DNA of 58,650 nt, taken from Bacillota bacterium. GTDB lineage: Bacteria > Bacillota > Clostridia > Christensenellales > Pumilibacteraceae. Of the stretch, positions 1 through 8,100 are shown piece by piece. A program made the translations under genes and the position numbers. The notes under the pieces are model-generated. The model saw nothing but the letters and a program-made list of their open reading frames with translations. It ran no database searches and was not told the DNA's origin. The DNA lies in assembly GCA_009780135.1 (NCBI GenBank), contig WRAP01000011.1, positions 1 through 58,650 of the forward strand. Direction: 5' to 3'. The number at the start of each line of letters is the position of its first letter. The first letter of the stretch is position 1.

Positions 1-50
1 AAGCCAAGCCAAGCCAAGCCAAGCCAAGCCAAGCCAAGCCAAGCCAAGCG
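1..50. repeat. AAGCC pentanucleotide microsatellite
   Basis: Ten tandem units of AAGCC, the last one ending AAGCG. The tract runs into the left edge of the window, so its true length is unknown. It lies upstream of a terminator hairpin (109-144), so it more likely belongs to the 3' end or trailer of an unseen plus-strand gene than to the promoter of the gene at 172. Tracts of this kind can change copy number by slipped-strand mispairing. Confidence 0.95.
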
Positions 51-108
51 ATAGCAATAGCTAAAGCTAGCTACTTTTTAACTTACCAAAATTACATATT
101 GCAAATTT

Positions 109-144
109 AGCTGTATCCGCATAACTACGGATTCAGCTTTTTTT
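109..144 (+). terminator. Rho-independent terminator of an upstream gene outside the window
   Basis: Stem AGCTGTATCCG / CGGATTCAGCT with one mismatch and an 8-base loop, followed directly by a run of seven T. It points rightwards, so it ends a plus-strand transcript entering from the left and separates it from the gene at 172. Confidence 0.8.
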
Positions 145-171
145 GTGCAAAAAAGGAGAAATAATTACATA

Positions 172-1110
172 ATGACACGAAAAAACTGGATAATTCTAGC
201 AATTATAGGACTATCAATACTACTACCATTTATCTTTTGGTTGCGACTTCATAGATTTGATTGGATTGATTATAGTATCTCTGAGGGAAGTCTTATAGCT
301 TGGGGCATTCTTGCCGGTATAGCTTTATTAACAAGAACTATACTGTACATCATAGTAACCACCGTTACACTTGTAAAAGAGGGCAAAAGTGCTTTTCGAG
401 ATAAGCTAAAAATAACCCTATGGATACTTTTAATGTTTTTTACAATTTTCACTCCACCCTACCCCATTTTTCTTCTTATGGAGGATGGTTTGCGAACCCT
501 TTATATAGTAAATGCTGTTTTAACTTTTGCAATTTACGGTACTTTAGTAATTTATCTAATAGTAAAATCTAGCGTAAATTACGGTCAAAATAAAGACATA
601 GAGCACTACAAAGCAAATGTATTAGAAAACGCAAAAGTTAAACAAAAAAATAATAGGATTTTAACTGCTGAAGAAAGCGAAGCACTTCAAAAAGAGAGGG
701 CGTTTAGACCTACTACTATTACAGCTCAAGAACAAAAAAGAAGAAAGAAAATGTCTCCTCAAGAATTAGCCTATTTAGAGGCTCAAGAAAGAGAATGGGA
801 AATTAAAAGGCTAGAGCAAGAGCAACATATGCTACTAAGAGAATTAGACCTACAAAGAAAAAGAGAAGAAATTGAAAGACTAAAAAATATTGCAAGCGGT
901 AATATAGACCCCTCTATAAAAGAAGCAAAGAAACTAGAAGAAGAGCAACGCAAAGTACAAATGGAACTAGAGGTTGCTAAGAGAAAAAAAGAATTAGAAA
1001 TAACAAAATCAGAAGTTAGTAATCTAAAGATTTATAAGTGTACTCAATGTGGGTCAACCGGCTTCCCTGGTGCTAAGTTTTGCGATTGCTGTGGCGGTAA
1101 ATTAGGTTAA
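172..1110 (+). CDS. Membrane protein with coiled coil and C-terminal zinc ribbon
   Basis: 312 residues. Four hydrophobic segments fill the first half (roughly residues 3-23, 40-70, 78-100, 110-130). They are followed by a long charged Glu/Lys/Arg-rich stretch that should form a coiled coil, and by a C-terminal zinc ribbon with two CxxC pairs (CTQCGS and CDCCGG). The start is placed at ATG 172 because AAGGAG at 153-158 precedes it; the longer frame from GTG 145 would run through that ribosome binding site. The protein is probably anchored in the membrane with a cytoplasmic coiled coil and metal-binding tip. I do not recognise a named family and assign no function. The next gene encodes a lipoprotein and has its own ribosome binding site. 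Confidence 0.75.
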   Translation: MTRKNWIILAIIGLSILLPFIFWLRLHRFDWIDYSISEGSLIAWGILAGIALLTRTILYIIVTTVTLVKEGKSAFRDKLKITLWILLMFFTIFTPPYPIFLLMEDGLRTLYIVNAVLTFAIYGTLVIYLIVKSSVNYGQNKDIEHYKANVLENAKVKQKNNRILTAEESEALQKERAFRPTTITAQEQKRRKKMSPQELAYLEAQEREWEIKRLEQEQHMLLRELDLQRKREEIERLKNIASGNIDPSIKEAKKLEEEQRKVQMELEVAKRKKELEITKSEVSNLKIYKCTQCGSTGFPGAKFCDCCGGKLG

Positions 1111-1166
1111 TATCTTAAGTAATATATTAGCATAGATGTTTTCTATGCTGATAAGGAGAAAAGAAA

Positions 1167-1931
1167 ATGAAAAGAAAAATTACAATCATTATGCTAGCGC
1201 TTACTTTAACGCTGACAATAACATTATTAACTGCCTTCTTGCCGTCTTGTTATGACAATGGAATGCAAACTGAAGTGCCCGCACCACAAAGTGTAACCGT
1301 TACACTTGAGTTAAACGGCGGAAGCGGAGTTACTCAATTAACACTTATAGGCGAGGCAGGCTCTCCTATGGTGCTACCCACACCTGTGCGTGAGGGCTAT
1401 ACTTTTGATAGATGGTATAGTGGCTGGCATACTATTTCACAAACCGAATTTCCTATTAGAGATACTGTGCTTACCGCTCGCTACTTTGCTAATGAGGATT
1501 CTAGCATAACAATCTCTAGCATACCAACAGCACTTAACGAAAATTTTTCAAGCGATACAACTATTATTTGGGATAATAGACATTTTAGTAGGGAGAACTG
1601 GCAACGAATAGAATGGCTAAGAAGAAACCATACAACTGAAATTGCTTTATCTATAGAGTTTGAGGCACGCTCTATAGGTATGTCGCTTAGTCGTAGCATA
1701 ACATTTACAGGTGCAAATGCACCGGATGTAATCGGAACAATAACAAATATCCCTGGAGGTTCTTTTGAGGAAATGTCTATAAATGGAAATGCTCAAGGAA
1801 GAATTCTTGTAGCAAATAACGATACTGCATTACGGTTAGTGCTTCGTGATACATCTGCTGTGAGTCAAGTTGTTGTACGCAATATAAAAATAACTATTAC
1901 ATATATTCAGCAAGCAGGACTTTTAGTATAA
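1167..1931 (+). CDS. Secreted lipoprotein with an InlB-type (Listeria-Bacteroides) repeat
   Basis: 254 residues. A lysine-rich start and hydrophobic stretch end in a lipobox-like LPSC, predicting lipid attachment at Cys28 and export to the outer face of the membrane. Residues about 45-105 match the InlB B-repeat pattern (LNGGSG, then PTPVREGYTFDRWY, ending in LTARY), a beta-grasp-like module common in surface proteins of gut bacteria. The remaining 140 residues are beta-rich with no family recognised. AAGGAG at 1153-1158 lies 8 bases before ATG 1167. A strong terminator follows 30 bases after the stop. Adhesion or ligand binding is an inference from the repeat type only. Confidence 0.8.
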   Translation: MKRKITIIMLALTLTLTITLLTAFLPSCYDNGMQTEVPAPQSVTVTLELNGGSGVTQLTLIGEAGSPMVLPTPVREGYTFDRWYSGWHTISQTEFPIRDTVLTARYFANEDSSITISSIPTALNENFSSDTTIIWDNRHFSRENWQRIEWLRRNHTTEIALSIEFEARSIGMSLSRSITFTGANAPDVIGTITNIPGGSFEEMSINGNAQGRILVANNDTALRLVLRDTSAVSQVVVRNIKITITYIQQAGLLV

Positions 1932-1961
1932 AAAAATAACCTATAACTCATTAAGTTTAAT

Positions 1962-1999
1962 AAAAATACCTATATCTTTAGTGATATAGGTATTTTTAT
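1962..1999. terminator. Bidirectional terminator between convergent genes
   Basis: A perfect 15-bp stem (1962-1976 against 1983-1997) with a 6-base loop. A-runs on the left and T-runs on the right let it act in both directions. It lies between the plus-strand lipoprotein gene and the minus-strand exonuclease gene. Confidence 0.9.
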
Positions 2000-2035
2000 T
2001 ATGTACTTACATACTAACTTTAACTGAACGCTTTG

Positions 2036-3577
2036 TTATCCTTCCTTCTCTTTAATTTTCAAAAATAGTTTTGCTGTGGCTACGGCATCGTCGACGGCAC
2101 GGTGTTTGCTTTCGTGGATTATATTAAAATGCTTTGTTAAAAACGGAAGATTATAATGCGATAATCTGGGGAAAGTTTTTCTGGCTAGTGCCAAAGTGTC
2201 TAACTGGTCGTGCTCGAAATAAATACCCATAGGCTTACCTATTGCCGAAATAAAACCAAAATCAAAGCTAATATTATGAGCCACTATCGTACTACCATGT
2301 ACAAACTTATAGAAGTCGGGTAGCACTTCTTCTATAGTGGGCTTACCCATTACATCACTATCCTTTATGCCGTGTACTGCTGTAGCTTCGAGCGGTATCG
2401 GCTTACCCGGATTTACTAAACTAGCAAAGGTTTGAGTTATTACTCCGTTTACAATTTTAACTGCCCCTATCTCTACAATTTTTTCTTGATTTGGATTAAG
2501 TCCTGTTGTTTCTAAATCGAATACAACAAATGTTTTTCCTAGCATACTCTTTGGCACAGCATTCGCTAAATCAAAAAAAGAAGTTTGTGCTACTTCAATA
2601 TAATCCACAGGAAAAACTGTTCGATATTCGGTATCGACATCTCTAACAATGCGATTAACCACAAAGTTATCAATATCTATACTGCAATAACTAATATCCC
2701 GCACCATAAACACTAGACTCCCCTCTCTGCGTTTATCCTTTTCTAATTTACCTCTAACTACAATTTGCTTACCCGTTTTAAGTAAACCAAACTTACCCTC
2801 TGTGTGTTTATTAGGAAAAAACAGCACTTCCATCTTGCCTGTTGGGTCTTGCATTAAAATCTTATAAAATTTTTTATCCTCGCCCGTCGTTTTATTTTTA
2901 TATTCAATAACCGCAATATCATTAACCTCTCCGCAAATAACAGCCTCTGGATTTTCCGATACAGCATCCTCTATATACATCGCCTTATTGTAAATCGGTT
3001 TGCCAATAAGATTATCCACATTTTTAGGAATAATCAACCTGTCGCCACCATGCTCTAAATGAGTTTCGGGAACTTCGCTTTCGTTAAGCACATCTTCTAG
3101 CATATCCTCTTCCTTTTGTCTAAACGCAAATGTAATCATATCACAGTAATTTTGATTTATAAATTTGTCCACTTTTTTTACAATATCCCGCTCTAAACAA
3201 AATCTAAAAATCGTAGGCTCTACAAGCACAGTAATCGCCTTTTTATCCTCGTCAATAATAATATCGTCATTTTCTATAATAGAATGCACCGACGGAAATT
3301 CAGTTAAAAAATCCAAAAACTCCTTTTTAAATAATCCTCCGTCAAAATGACTTTTAATGAATTTAATTTTCACAGGAAGTGTTGTATCAAGAACTTTAGT
3401 GCACGCTTTTTGGATTTCAACCTTATCATCTTCATCAATTTCGCTAATATATTCGGGAAAAATAAGCACAAGCTCGATATACTTGTCTTTTAGATTTACA
3501 ATGTTATCCTTGAGTTTTAGATATGTAAATTTATCCTTTAATGTCTTATTTATTTTTTCGATGAAACTCTTAGGCAT
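2036..3577 (-). CDS. Stand-alone PolC-like N-terminal/OB/3'-5' exonuclease protein
   Basis: 513 residues. The N-terminal half resembles the N-terminal region of PolC. Residues about 205-300 look like an OB-fold. From about residue 345 there is a DEDDh exonuclease domain: ExoI FDLETTG (Asp354, Glu356), ExoII around AHNISFDF (about 437) and ExoIII HRAVDDA (about 494). PolC polymerases run to about 1400 residues and insert this exonuclease inside a PHP domain. Here only about 55 residues separate OB and exonuclease, and the PHP and polymerase parts are absent. The stop is clean, followed by a terminator, so this is not an obvious frameshift. A full DnaE without proofreading lies at 33990-37697, so this protein may supply proofreading in trans; that link is inference. 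Confidence 0.85.
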   Translation of the reverse strand: MPKSFIEKINKTLKDKFTYLKLKDNIVNLKDKYIELVLIFPEYISEIDEDDKVEIQKACTKVLDTTLPVKIKFIKSHFDGGLFKKEFLDFLTEFPSVHSIIENDDIIIDEDKKAITVLVEPTIFRFCLERDIVKKVDKFINQNYCDMITFAFRQKEEDMLEDVLNESEVPETHLEHGGDRLIIPKNVDNLIGKPIYNKAMYIEDAVSENPEAVICGEVNDIAVIEYKNKTTGEDKKFYKILMQDPTGKMEVLFFPNKHTEGKFGLLKTGKQIVVRGKLEKDKRREGSLVFMVRDISYCSIDIDNFVVNRIVRDVDTEYRTVFPVDYIEVAQTSFFDLANAVPKSMLGKTFVVFDLETTGLNPNQEKIVEIGAVKIVNGVITQTFASLVNPGKPIPLEATAVHGIKDSDVMGKPTIEEVLPDFYKFVHGSTIVAHNISFDFGFISAIGKPMGIYFEHDQLDTLALARKTFPRLSHYNLPFLTKHFNIIHESKHRAVDDAVATAKLFLKIKEKEG

Positions 3578-3662
3578 TTATCTCTTATTTCCTAACAACT
3601 CTACTATATCACGATTGATTATCTTTTGCAAACGCTCAAAAAGTTTCTTGAATTTTTCGCCG

Positions 3663-3692
3663 TTGACACAATAGTGTAAAAAGTGATACAAT
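3663..3692 (+). promoter_or_regulatory. Sigma-A type promoter upstream of a short orphan transcript
   Basis: TTGACA at 3663-3668, an 18-base spacer and TACAAT at 3687-3692. With the terminator at 3900-3937 it would give a transcript of about 240 bases holding no intact gene. Confidence 0.65.
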
Positions 3693-3866
3693 AATTGTTG
3701 CGACACATAGCTTTCTTAGCACTTTTACGAATTTCTTTGGCAAAGTATTATTAGCAAGTCTTTTGCCTCTAGTCACACTTGTACTGTTCCAAATCTAGCT
3801 TTTTTGGGGGGAGGAATAGGAGTATTAGGTCATACTTTTGCAGATTTTGATAGCAACTTTGATTAG
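3667..3866 (+). pseudogene. Disrupted small membrane-protein reading frame, or coincidental open frame in an sRNA
   Basis: Reading from 3667, a frame without stops but also without ATG, GTG or TTG encodes a hydrophobic stretch (FGKVLLASLLPLVTLVLFQI) and stops at TAG 3796-3798. Two bases on, from 3798, another frame continues with a glycine-rich segment (AFLGGGIGVLGHTFADFD) to TAG 3864-3866. Joined by a frameshift they would resemble a small membrane protein. A GGGGGGAGGAATAGGAG tract in the middle could also act as a ribosome binding site, but no start codon follows at a suitable distance. The unit lies between a good promoter and a good terminator, so a non-coding RNA is the main alternative. 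Confidence 0.3.
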
Positions 3867-3899
3867 ATAAATAAAACAGACCTCGTATAATTAAATATA

Positions 3900-3937
3900 A
3901 AAAAACTGCTAAGTAATTTCTTTTAGCAGTTTTTTTA
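3900..3937 (+). terminator. Terminator of the short orphan transcript
   Basis: Stem AACTGCTAA / TTAGCAGTT, extended by A and T runs, then seven T. Oriented rightwards. Confidence 0.85.
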
Positions 3938-3944
3938 TATTGTG

Positions 3945-4156
3945 CTCAGGCGACAGAATGTCGCCCCTACATTTAGCGATGTTTTGATAGGTTGATTTGA
4001 TTGTTTCGGGACGCCGAGAACTGCGTCCCATATGGATTTATAGCTTTTGCTTAATTACAACGGCAAGCATTACTCGCCCCTATAGTAAAGCAAAAAACGA
4101 TTATCCTGCTTTAAGAATCGTCAAAATTGTAGGGGCGACACTCTGTCGCCCGCACT
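3945..4156. mobile_element. MITE-like element, class A (paired inverted GGCGACA palindromes)
   Basis: Left arm 3945-3970 contains GGCGACA-GAA-TGTCGCC followed by CCTAC. Right arm 4128-4156 is the inverted version, GTAGGGGCGACA-CTC-TGTCGCC then CGCAC. The arms are inverted copies of each other and each is itself palindromic. The 157-base interior contains a further hairpin (GGGACGC 4008-4014 / GCGTCCC 4023-4029) and a degenerate arm near 4070, with no reading frame. The right arm overlaps the 3' end of ispG. No transposase is present, so mobility would need help from elsewhere. Confidence 0.65.
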
Positions 4157-5203
4157 TAACTTTATTATCAACTTTTTCAATTCCGCTAATGCTTCTTCTA
4201 CTAACATAGTTTTTATTTTTATGCCTTTTTCGTACAAAACGCATCTGCCGTCGCTTCCTCCACAGAGGGCAATGTCGGCATCCTTAGCTTCGCCTGGACC
4301 ATTTACGACACAACCCATAAGTGCGATTTTTAGAGGGGTATCAATCTCACCCACAAACTCAGCTATCTCACTTGCTAAAAAACTTAAATCTATATTACAT
4401 CTGGCACAAGTGGGACAACTAACAATCTCTACCCCGCTTTTACATCGACCACTTGCCCGTAAAATCATTTTTGCAACTGCAATTTCGTCAATAGGATTGC
4501 CTGTTAACGACACTCTAATTGTATCACCAATGCCGTCTGCTAATAATCCCCCAATCCCAACAGCACTTTTAATTGCACCATATTGACCAAAACCGCTCTC
4601 GGTTATACCTATATGAAGCGGATAATCGCTTTTATTATGTAAAATTCGGTTTGCTTCTATTGTAGTTTTAGCATCACTCGCTTTAACACTAAGCACAATA
4701 TCGTAAAAACTATGTCTTTCTAAAATCGACGCGTGATTTAAGCAGCTAGTCGCCAACGCTTCTGCTGTTCTGCCGTACTGTTTTTCAATATCTTTTTCTA
4801 AACTGCCTAAATTTACACCCACTCTTATCGGGATTTTATTTGCTTTTGCACTTGCTACAACTTCAGCTATAGCTCTTTCGCTACCAATATTTCCCGGATT
4901 AAATCTAATGCCGCTAAATCCAATATCGCCCGCTATCACTGCTAATTTATAATCAAATTGAATATCAGCTACAAGCGGAATTTTTGAATTTTTTATTATT
5001 GTTTTAAGAGCTTTTATCTCGTCTACATTACAAAAAGCAAGCCTGACAATCTGACAGCCTGCTTTTTGTAACGATTCAATTTGAGCAATCGTTGCCTCCA
5101 CATCGCAATTTTTAGTGTTAGTCATAGACTGAATTACAACCGAGTCATTTCCACCGAGTTTTATATTGCCGACTAACACAGTCTTTTTTTTCTTTATGTG
5201 CAT
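4121..5203 (-). CDS. ispG: 4-hydroxy-3-methylbut-2-enyl diphosphate synthase (flavodoxin)
   Basis: 360 residues. Reductive conversion of MEcPP to HMBPP in the MEP isoprenoid pathway, using a 4Fe-4S cluster. Cluster ligands are visible as CPTCARC (about residue 262) and the GCVVNGPGE motif (about 295). The TIM-barrel half begins at VVIQSMTNT. I place the start at ATG 5203 (MHIKKKK), because the upstream in-frame ATG 5227 lies inside a repeat element. No strong Shine-Dalgarno sequence is visible. The last eleven residues (SAGDRVSPLQF) and the stop come from a class A repeat arm, so the natural C-terminus has been replaced or extended. It is the last gene of the frr-to-ispG cluster, which also contains dxr of the same pathway. 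Confidence 0.95.
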   Translation of the reverse strand: MHIKKKKTVLVGNIKLGGNDSVVIQSMTNTKNCDVEATIAQIESLQKAGCQIVRLAFCNVDEIKALKTIIKNSKIPLVADIQFDYKLAVIAGDIGFSGIRFNPGNIGSERAIAEVVASAKANKIPIRVGVNLGSLEKDIEKQYGRTAEALATSCLNHASILERHSFYDIVLSVKASDAKTTIEANRILHNKSDYPLHIGITESGFGQYGAIKSAVGIGGLLADGIGDTIRVSLTGNPIDEIAVAKMILRASGRCKSGVEIVSCPTCARCNIDLSFLASEIAEFVGEIDTPLKIALMGCVVNGPGEAKDADIALCGGSDGRCVLYEKGIKIKTMLVEEALAELKKLIIKLSAGDRVSPLQF

Positions 5204-5210
5204 AATTCTT

Positions 5211-5310
5211 AATAATGCACAATGCACAGTTTACAATGCACAATTGTTGACTTATCTTAGATGGATAATAAATCCGAAATTGTGCATTGTGCATTACAAA
5301 TTGTGCATTG
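5211..5310. repeat. Class B word-palindrome element (GTGCATT words)
   Basis: Left arm 5213-5246 is built from repeats of AATGCACA; right arm 5277-5309 is its inverse, built from TTGTGCATT. The arms bracket about 30 bases beginning TTGTTGACTTATC. The element fills the space between rseP and ispG and touches the predicted start region of ispG. An RNA copy would fold into a long hairpin. Confidence 0.75.
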
Positions 5311-5311
5311 A

Positions 5312-6679
5312 TTAAAACCTCGTCCACACCGCTGGCGGTCCTCTTACCATAATAAGTCTTACTATATCTATTGAAAAAACAAACAATAGCAGCACCGCAA
5401 AACCTACTAAATGAATCATATTCTCTATATTTCGGTTTATTGGCTTGCCTCTTATCCATTCGATTATTGTAAAAACAATCTTAGCTCCGTCTAATGCCGG
5501 AAAAGGTAATAGATTAAATATCGCTAAATTAGCGGCAAGGAGTGGCAAAAGGATTAAAATATTTCGCCAGTCGGCTTGAGAAATTTGTGCCATCTGACCA
5601 ACTGTACCGATAGGCCCCGTCATATCAGTGATGGCTGTTCCACCCGTAAATAAATTGCCGAATGTGCCGATAATCGCCCAACTCATTTGTCCGGTAAAAG
5701 GAATTGCACCTGTGATTGCTCTACCAAAACCTCTTTCGAAATGAGTTGATACTCTAAAACCAAAACCTAAAAATGACTCATCTACAATCCTTTTAGGAAT
5801 TACAAACTCTAATTCTGTAGGACTGGTTTGCCCCTCAAGTGTTCTATGAACAGTAAAGGTTACTGCATCTCCTAAATTGACACCTTGTGTTAAGTTAGCT
5901 AACGGAGTATCTCGCCTAACCACATTACCGTTTACAGCTATAATAATATCGCCGACAAGCAGGTCGTTATACGGTCTTCTTTCCTCGCCTATTGCTACCG
6001 CTCTTTCGGCAACTCCACCAACTCTCGCTCCGTTTTCGGTTAAAATATAAGTGAAGCCAAAGCCATGGTAGGTAGGTGGCTGAGCTATCCAAGTTTTAGT
6101 CATCGGGATATATTGTGCTTCGCCGTTTCTAATAATCCTAAACACAACCTCTTCGCCTAATTCAAAATCACCTGTTAAATTAACCAACCAATTCCGTTGT
6201 GTTGTATCTACCTCTCTATCACCGATGTGAGTAATAACATCACCAACTATAAATTGATTATAAGGCACACCGTCAGAATTATTATGAACATAACCAACGC
6301 TAATAGCACTTGTTGAGGCACTACCAACAATAAGCAAAAACATAAATGAAAAAATCACTGCACTGATTATATTAAACAGTGCTCCGCTAAGTAAAACTAT
6401 TATTCGTTTCCACGGTTTTTCTTTGTAGAATGATTTTTCTGTCTCAACACCTTCTTCGTCCTCGCTTTCAAAAGCACAGTAACCCCCTAACGGAATTGCT
6501 CTAAGAGAGAATTTTTCGCCTGATTTCGTTTTCTTTTGTAGAAGCTTTGGTCCAAATCCAACAGAAAATTCTACCACCTTAAATTTAAGAATTTTAGCGG
6601 CGACATAATGACCAAACTCGTGAATGAGCACCATTAGAAGTAGTATTAAAATTGCAAGTAGTATAAATAGGAATGTCAT
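5312..6679 (-). CDS. rseP: RseP/RasP-type site-2 intramembrane zinc metalloprotease
   Basis: 455 residues. The protease cuts transmembrane segments of regulators and signal peptides within the membrane. The zinc motif HEFGH is at residues 20-24 in the first transmembrane helix, and the second catalytic motif NLLPFPALDG near residue 393 carries the remaining Asp ligand. Two PDZ-like domains lie between them (about 125-200 and 225-300), where single-PDZ versions are more usual in Firmicutes. C-terminal transmembrane helices follow. No clear Shine-Dalgarno sequence precedes ATG 6679. It sits in the common cdsA-dxr-rseP-ispG order, and its flanks on both sides are repeats. Confidence 0.93.
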   Translation of the reverse strand: MTFLFILLAILILLLMVLIHEFGHYVAAKILKFKVVEFSVGFGPKLLQKKTKSGEKFSLRAIPLGGYCAFESEDEEGVETEKSFYKEKPWKRIIVLLSGALFNIISAVIFSFMFLLIVGSASTSAISVGYVHNNSDGVPYNQFIVGDVITHIGDREVDTTQRNWLVNLTGDFELGEEVVFRIIRNGEAQYIPMTKTWIAQPPTYHGFGFTYILTENGARVGGVAERAVAIGEERRPYNDLLVGDIIIAVNGNVVRRDTPLANLTQGVNLGDAVTFTVHRTLEGQTSPTELEFVIPKRIVDESFLGFGFRVSTHFERGFGRAITGAIPFTGQMSWAIIGTFGNLFTGGTAITDMTGPIGTVGQMAQISQADWRNILILLPLLAANLAIFNLLPFPALDGAKIVFTIIEWIRGKPINRNIENMIHLVGFAVLLLFVFSIDIVRLIMVRGPPAVWTRF

Positions 6680-6690
6680 AGTTTTTATTA

Positions 6691-6812
6691 TTCAATGCTC
6701 AATGCTCAATTCACAAAGCACAATTGTTGGGTTTAGAGAATGGAGAGTAACAATATATATCGAGCTTACATTGTTGTTACTTTTGTCGAAGCGACACTCT
6801 GTCGCCCCTACA
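6691..6812. repeat. Mixed class B and class A repeat block between dxr and rseP
   Basis: At 6691-6730 a class B arm made of CAATGCT and CAAAGCACAATTGTTG words. At 6757-6785 there is a short inverted pair AGTAACAA / TTGTTACT. At 6790-6812 there is one class A arm, GCGACACTCTGTCGCC then CCTACA. The whole intergenic space is repeat sequence; no gene is seen in it. Confidence 0.6.
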
Positions 6813-6818
6813 ACTTTA

Positions 6819-7952
6819 TTATTTATTATACTCGGCTAACACTTTTTCGTAAACTTCATTATGTGCTTTTACAACATCTTCGGCAGTATTCAAAGTCGGA
6901 AAATCTACTTCTTCCAGAATTTTTGCCACAATAATAGATATATGCCCAAACCCTATGGTTTTATTCAAAAATAAATAATCAACAGCTTCTAAACTTGCAT
7001 TAAACACTAGTGGTGCACCCTCGTGCGTTTTTAGTGCCTGTTTAGCTAACTTGGGCAATGGAAAATTTATTTCGTCTTTTGGTAAAAAATTAAGTGGTTT
7101 ATTAAAGGCAAAAGGCATTTTATCGTTATCTATTCTATCGGGGTAGCTAAGTGCTAAGCCTATAGGATAAATCATACTGGGGGGACTGGCTTGCATTATG
7201 TGGGTGCCATCAGTAAACTCTACAATTGAGTGCACTATACTCTCCGGATGAATAACATAATCTATATTATGCGTATCAAATAGCACCGATGCCTCTAAAA
7301 TTTCTAAAGCCTTATTGCCCATAGTGGCACTATCTAGCGATATTTTTTTACCCATACTCCAAGTTGGATGAGCAAGTGCTTGTTCTATAGTTGTATTCTT
7401 TAACTCTTCGCTACCCTTGCCGTAAAGCGGACCGCCCGATGCGGTAAGAATAATTTTTTGTAAACTTCGGCTATTATTACCTTCTAAGCATTGCCATACT
7501 GCACTATGTTCGCTATCTACAGGATAAATTTTAGCCCCTGTTTTTTTAGCGGTTTCTTTAATAATTTTACCGCCGGCAACTAAACTTTCTTTATTAGCAA
7601 GTGCTACAGTTTTACCGCATTCTACCGCCTTTAGCGTAGATAAAAAACCCGCCATTCCACTAACCGCCGCTACCATAATATCCGCTTTGTTTAAACCAGC
7701 CACTTCTATAAGAGCATCCGCACCGCTTAAAACCGTTAGACCACTAAATCTATGTTTCTCTCTAGCATAAATCTTTTCATCGGATATACCTACAACTTCG
7801 GGCTTAAACTCTTTAACTTGAGCCTCCAGTAAATCCACATTACTGTGCCCTGCTAGCGCTACAATCTTAAATTTATCCGAGTGTCTACGAACAACCTCTA
7901 AAGTTTGTCTACCTATCGACCCCGTGCTTCCTAATATTGAAATCTGTTTCAT
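6819..7952 (-). CDS. dxr: 1-deoxy-D-xylulose 5-phosphate reductoisomerase
   Basis: 377 residues, the usual length. NADPH-dependent conversion of DXP to MEP, the committed step of the MEP pathway, in the cytosol. The N-terminal Rossmann motif GSTGSIG is at residues 8-14. The metal-binding and substrate loops are recognisable in PVDSEHSA and in the SLDSATMGNKALEILEA region, with the conserved HPESIVHS. The start at ATG 7952 leaves no extra N-terminal residues. It is transcribed with cdsA upstream and rseP/ispG downstream, so two MEP enzymes share one operon. Confidence 0.96.
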   Translation of the reverse strand: MKQISILGSTGSIGRQTLEVVRRHSDKFKIVALAGHSNVDLLEAQVKEFKPEVVGISDEKIYAREKHRFSGLTVLSGADALIEVAGLNKADIMVAAVSGMAGFLSTLKAVECGKTVALANKESLVAGGKIIKETAKKTGAKIYPVDSEHSAVWQCLEGNNSRSLQKIILTASGGPLYGKGSEELKNTTIEQALAHPTWSMGKKISLDSATMGNKALEILEASVLFDTHNIDYVIHPESIVHSIVEFTDGTHIMQASPPSMIYPIGLALSYPDRIDNDKMPFAFNKPLNFLPKDEINFPLPKLAKQALKTHEGAPLVFNASLEAVDYLFLNKTIGFGHISIIVAKILEEVDFPTLNTAEDVVKAHNEVYEKVLAEYNK

Positions 7953-7994
7953 AAATAAACTTACTTTGTTATCTTATTCTAAAAAACGCTTATA

Positions 7995-8076
7995 GTAGGG
8001 GCAAACGCCTCGGTCGCCCAAACTTTATAAAAGAACTTTTTTCTATGGTTCGTAAAGCCGAGGCATCTTCCCCTAC
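7995..8076. mobile_element. MITE-like element related to class A
   Basis: Left arm GTAGGGGCAAACGCCTCGG at 7995-8013 and right arm CCGAGGCATCTTCCCCTAC at 8058-8076 are near-inverted copies around a 44-base interior. The outer GTAGGGG/CCCCTAC ends match class A elsewhere, but the palindrome core differs. It lies between cdsA and dxr. Confidence 0.65.
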
Positions 8077-8100
8077 ATTTTTAATTGCATAGTATAGCTT

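Noticed and set aside
3945-4160. CRISPR-like array
   Set aside because: The repeats are inverted, not direct, and there are only two full units with no regular spacers.
4221-4586. 121-residue plus-strand open frame opposite ispG
   Set aside because: It is antisense to conserved IspG codons, has no ribosome binding site, and its sequence mirrors the Fe-S motif region of ispG.
5145-5459. 104-residue minus-strand frame overlapping ispG and rseP
   Set aside because: It is out of frame with both real genes and half of it is repeat-encoded (NAQFVMHNAQF), so it is an artefact of the class B element.
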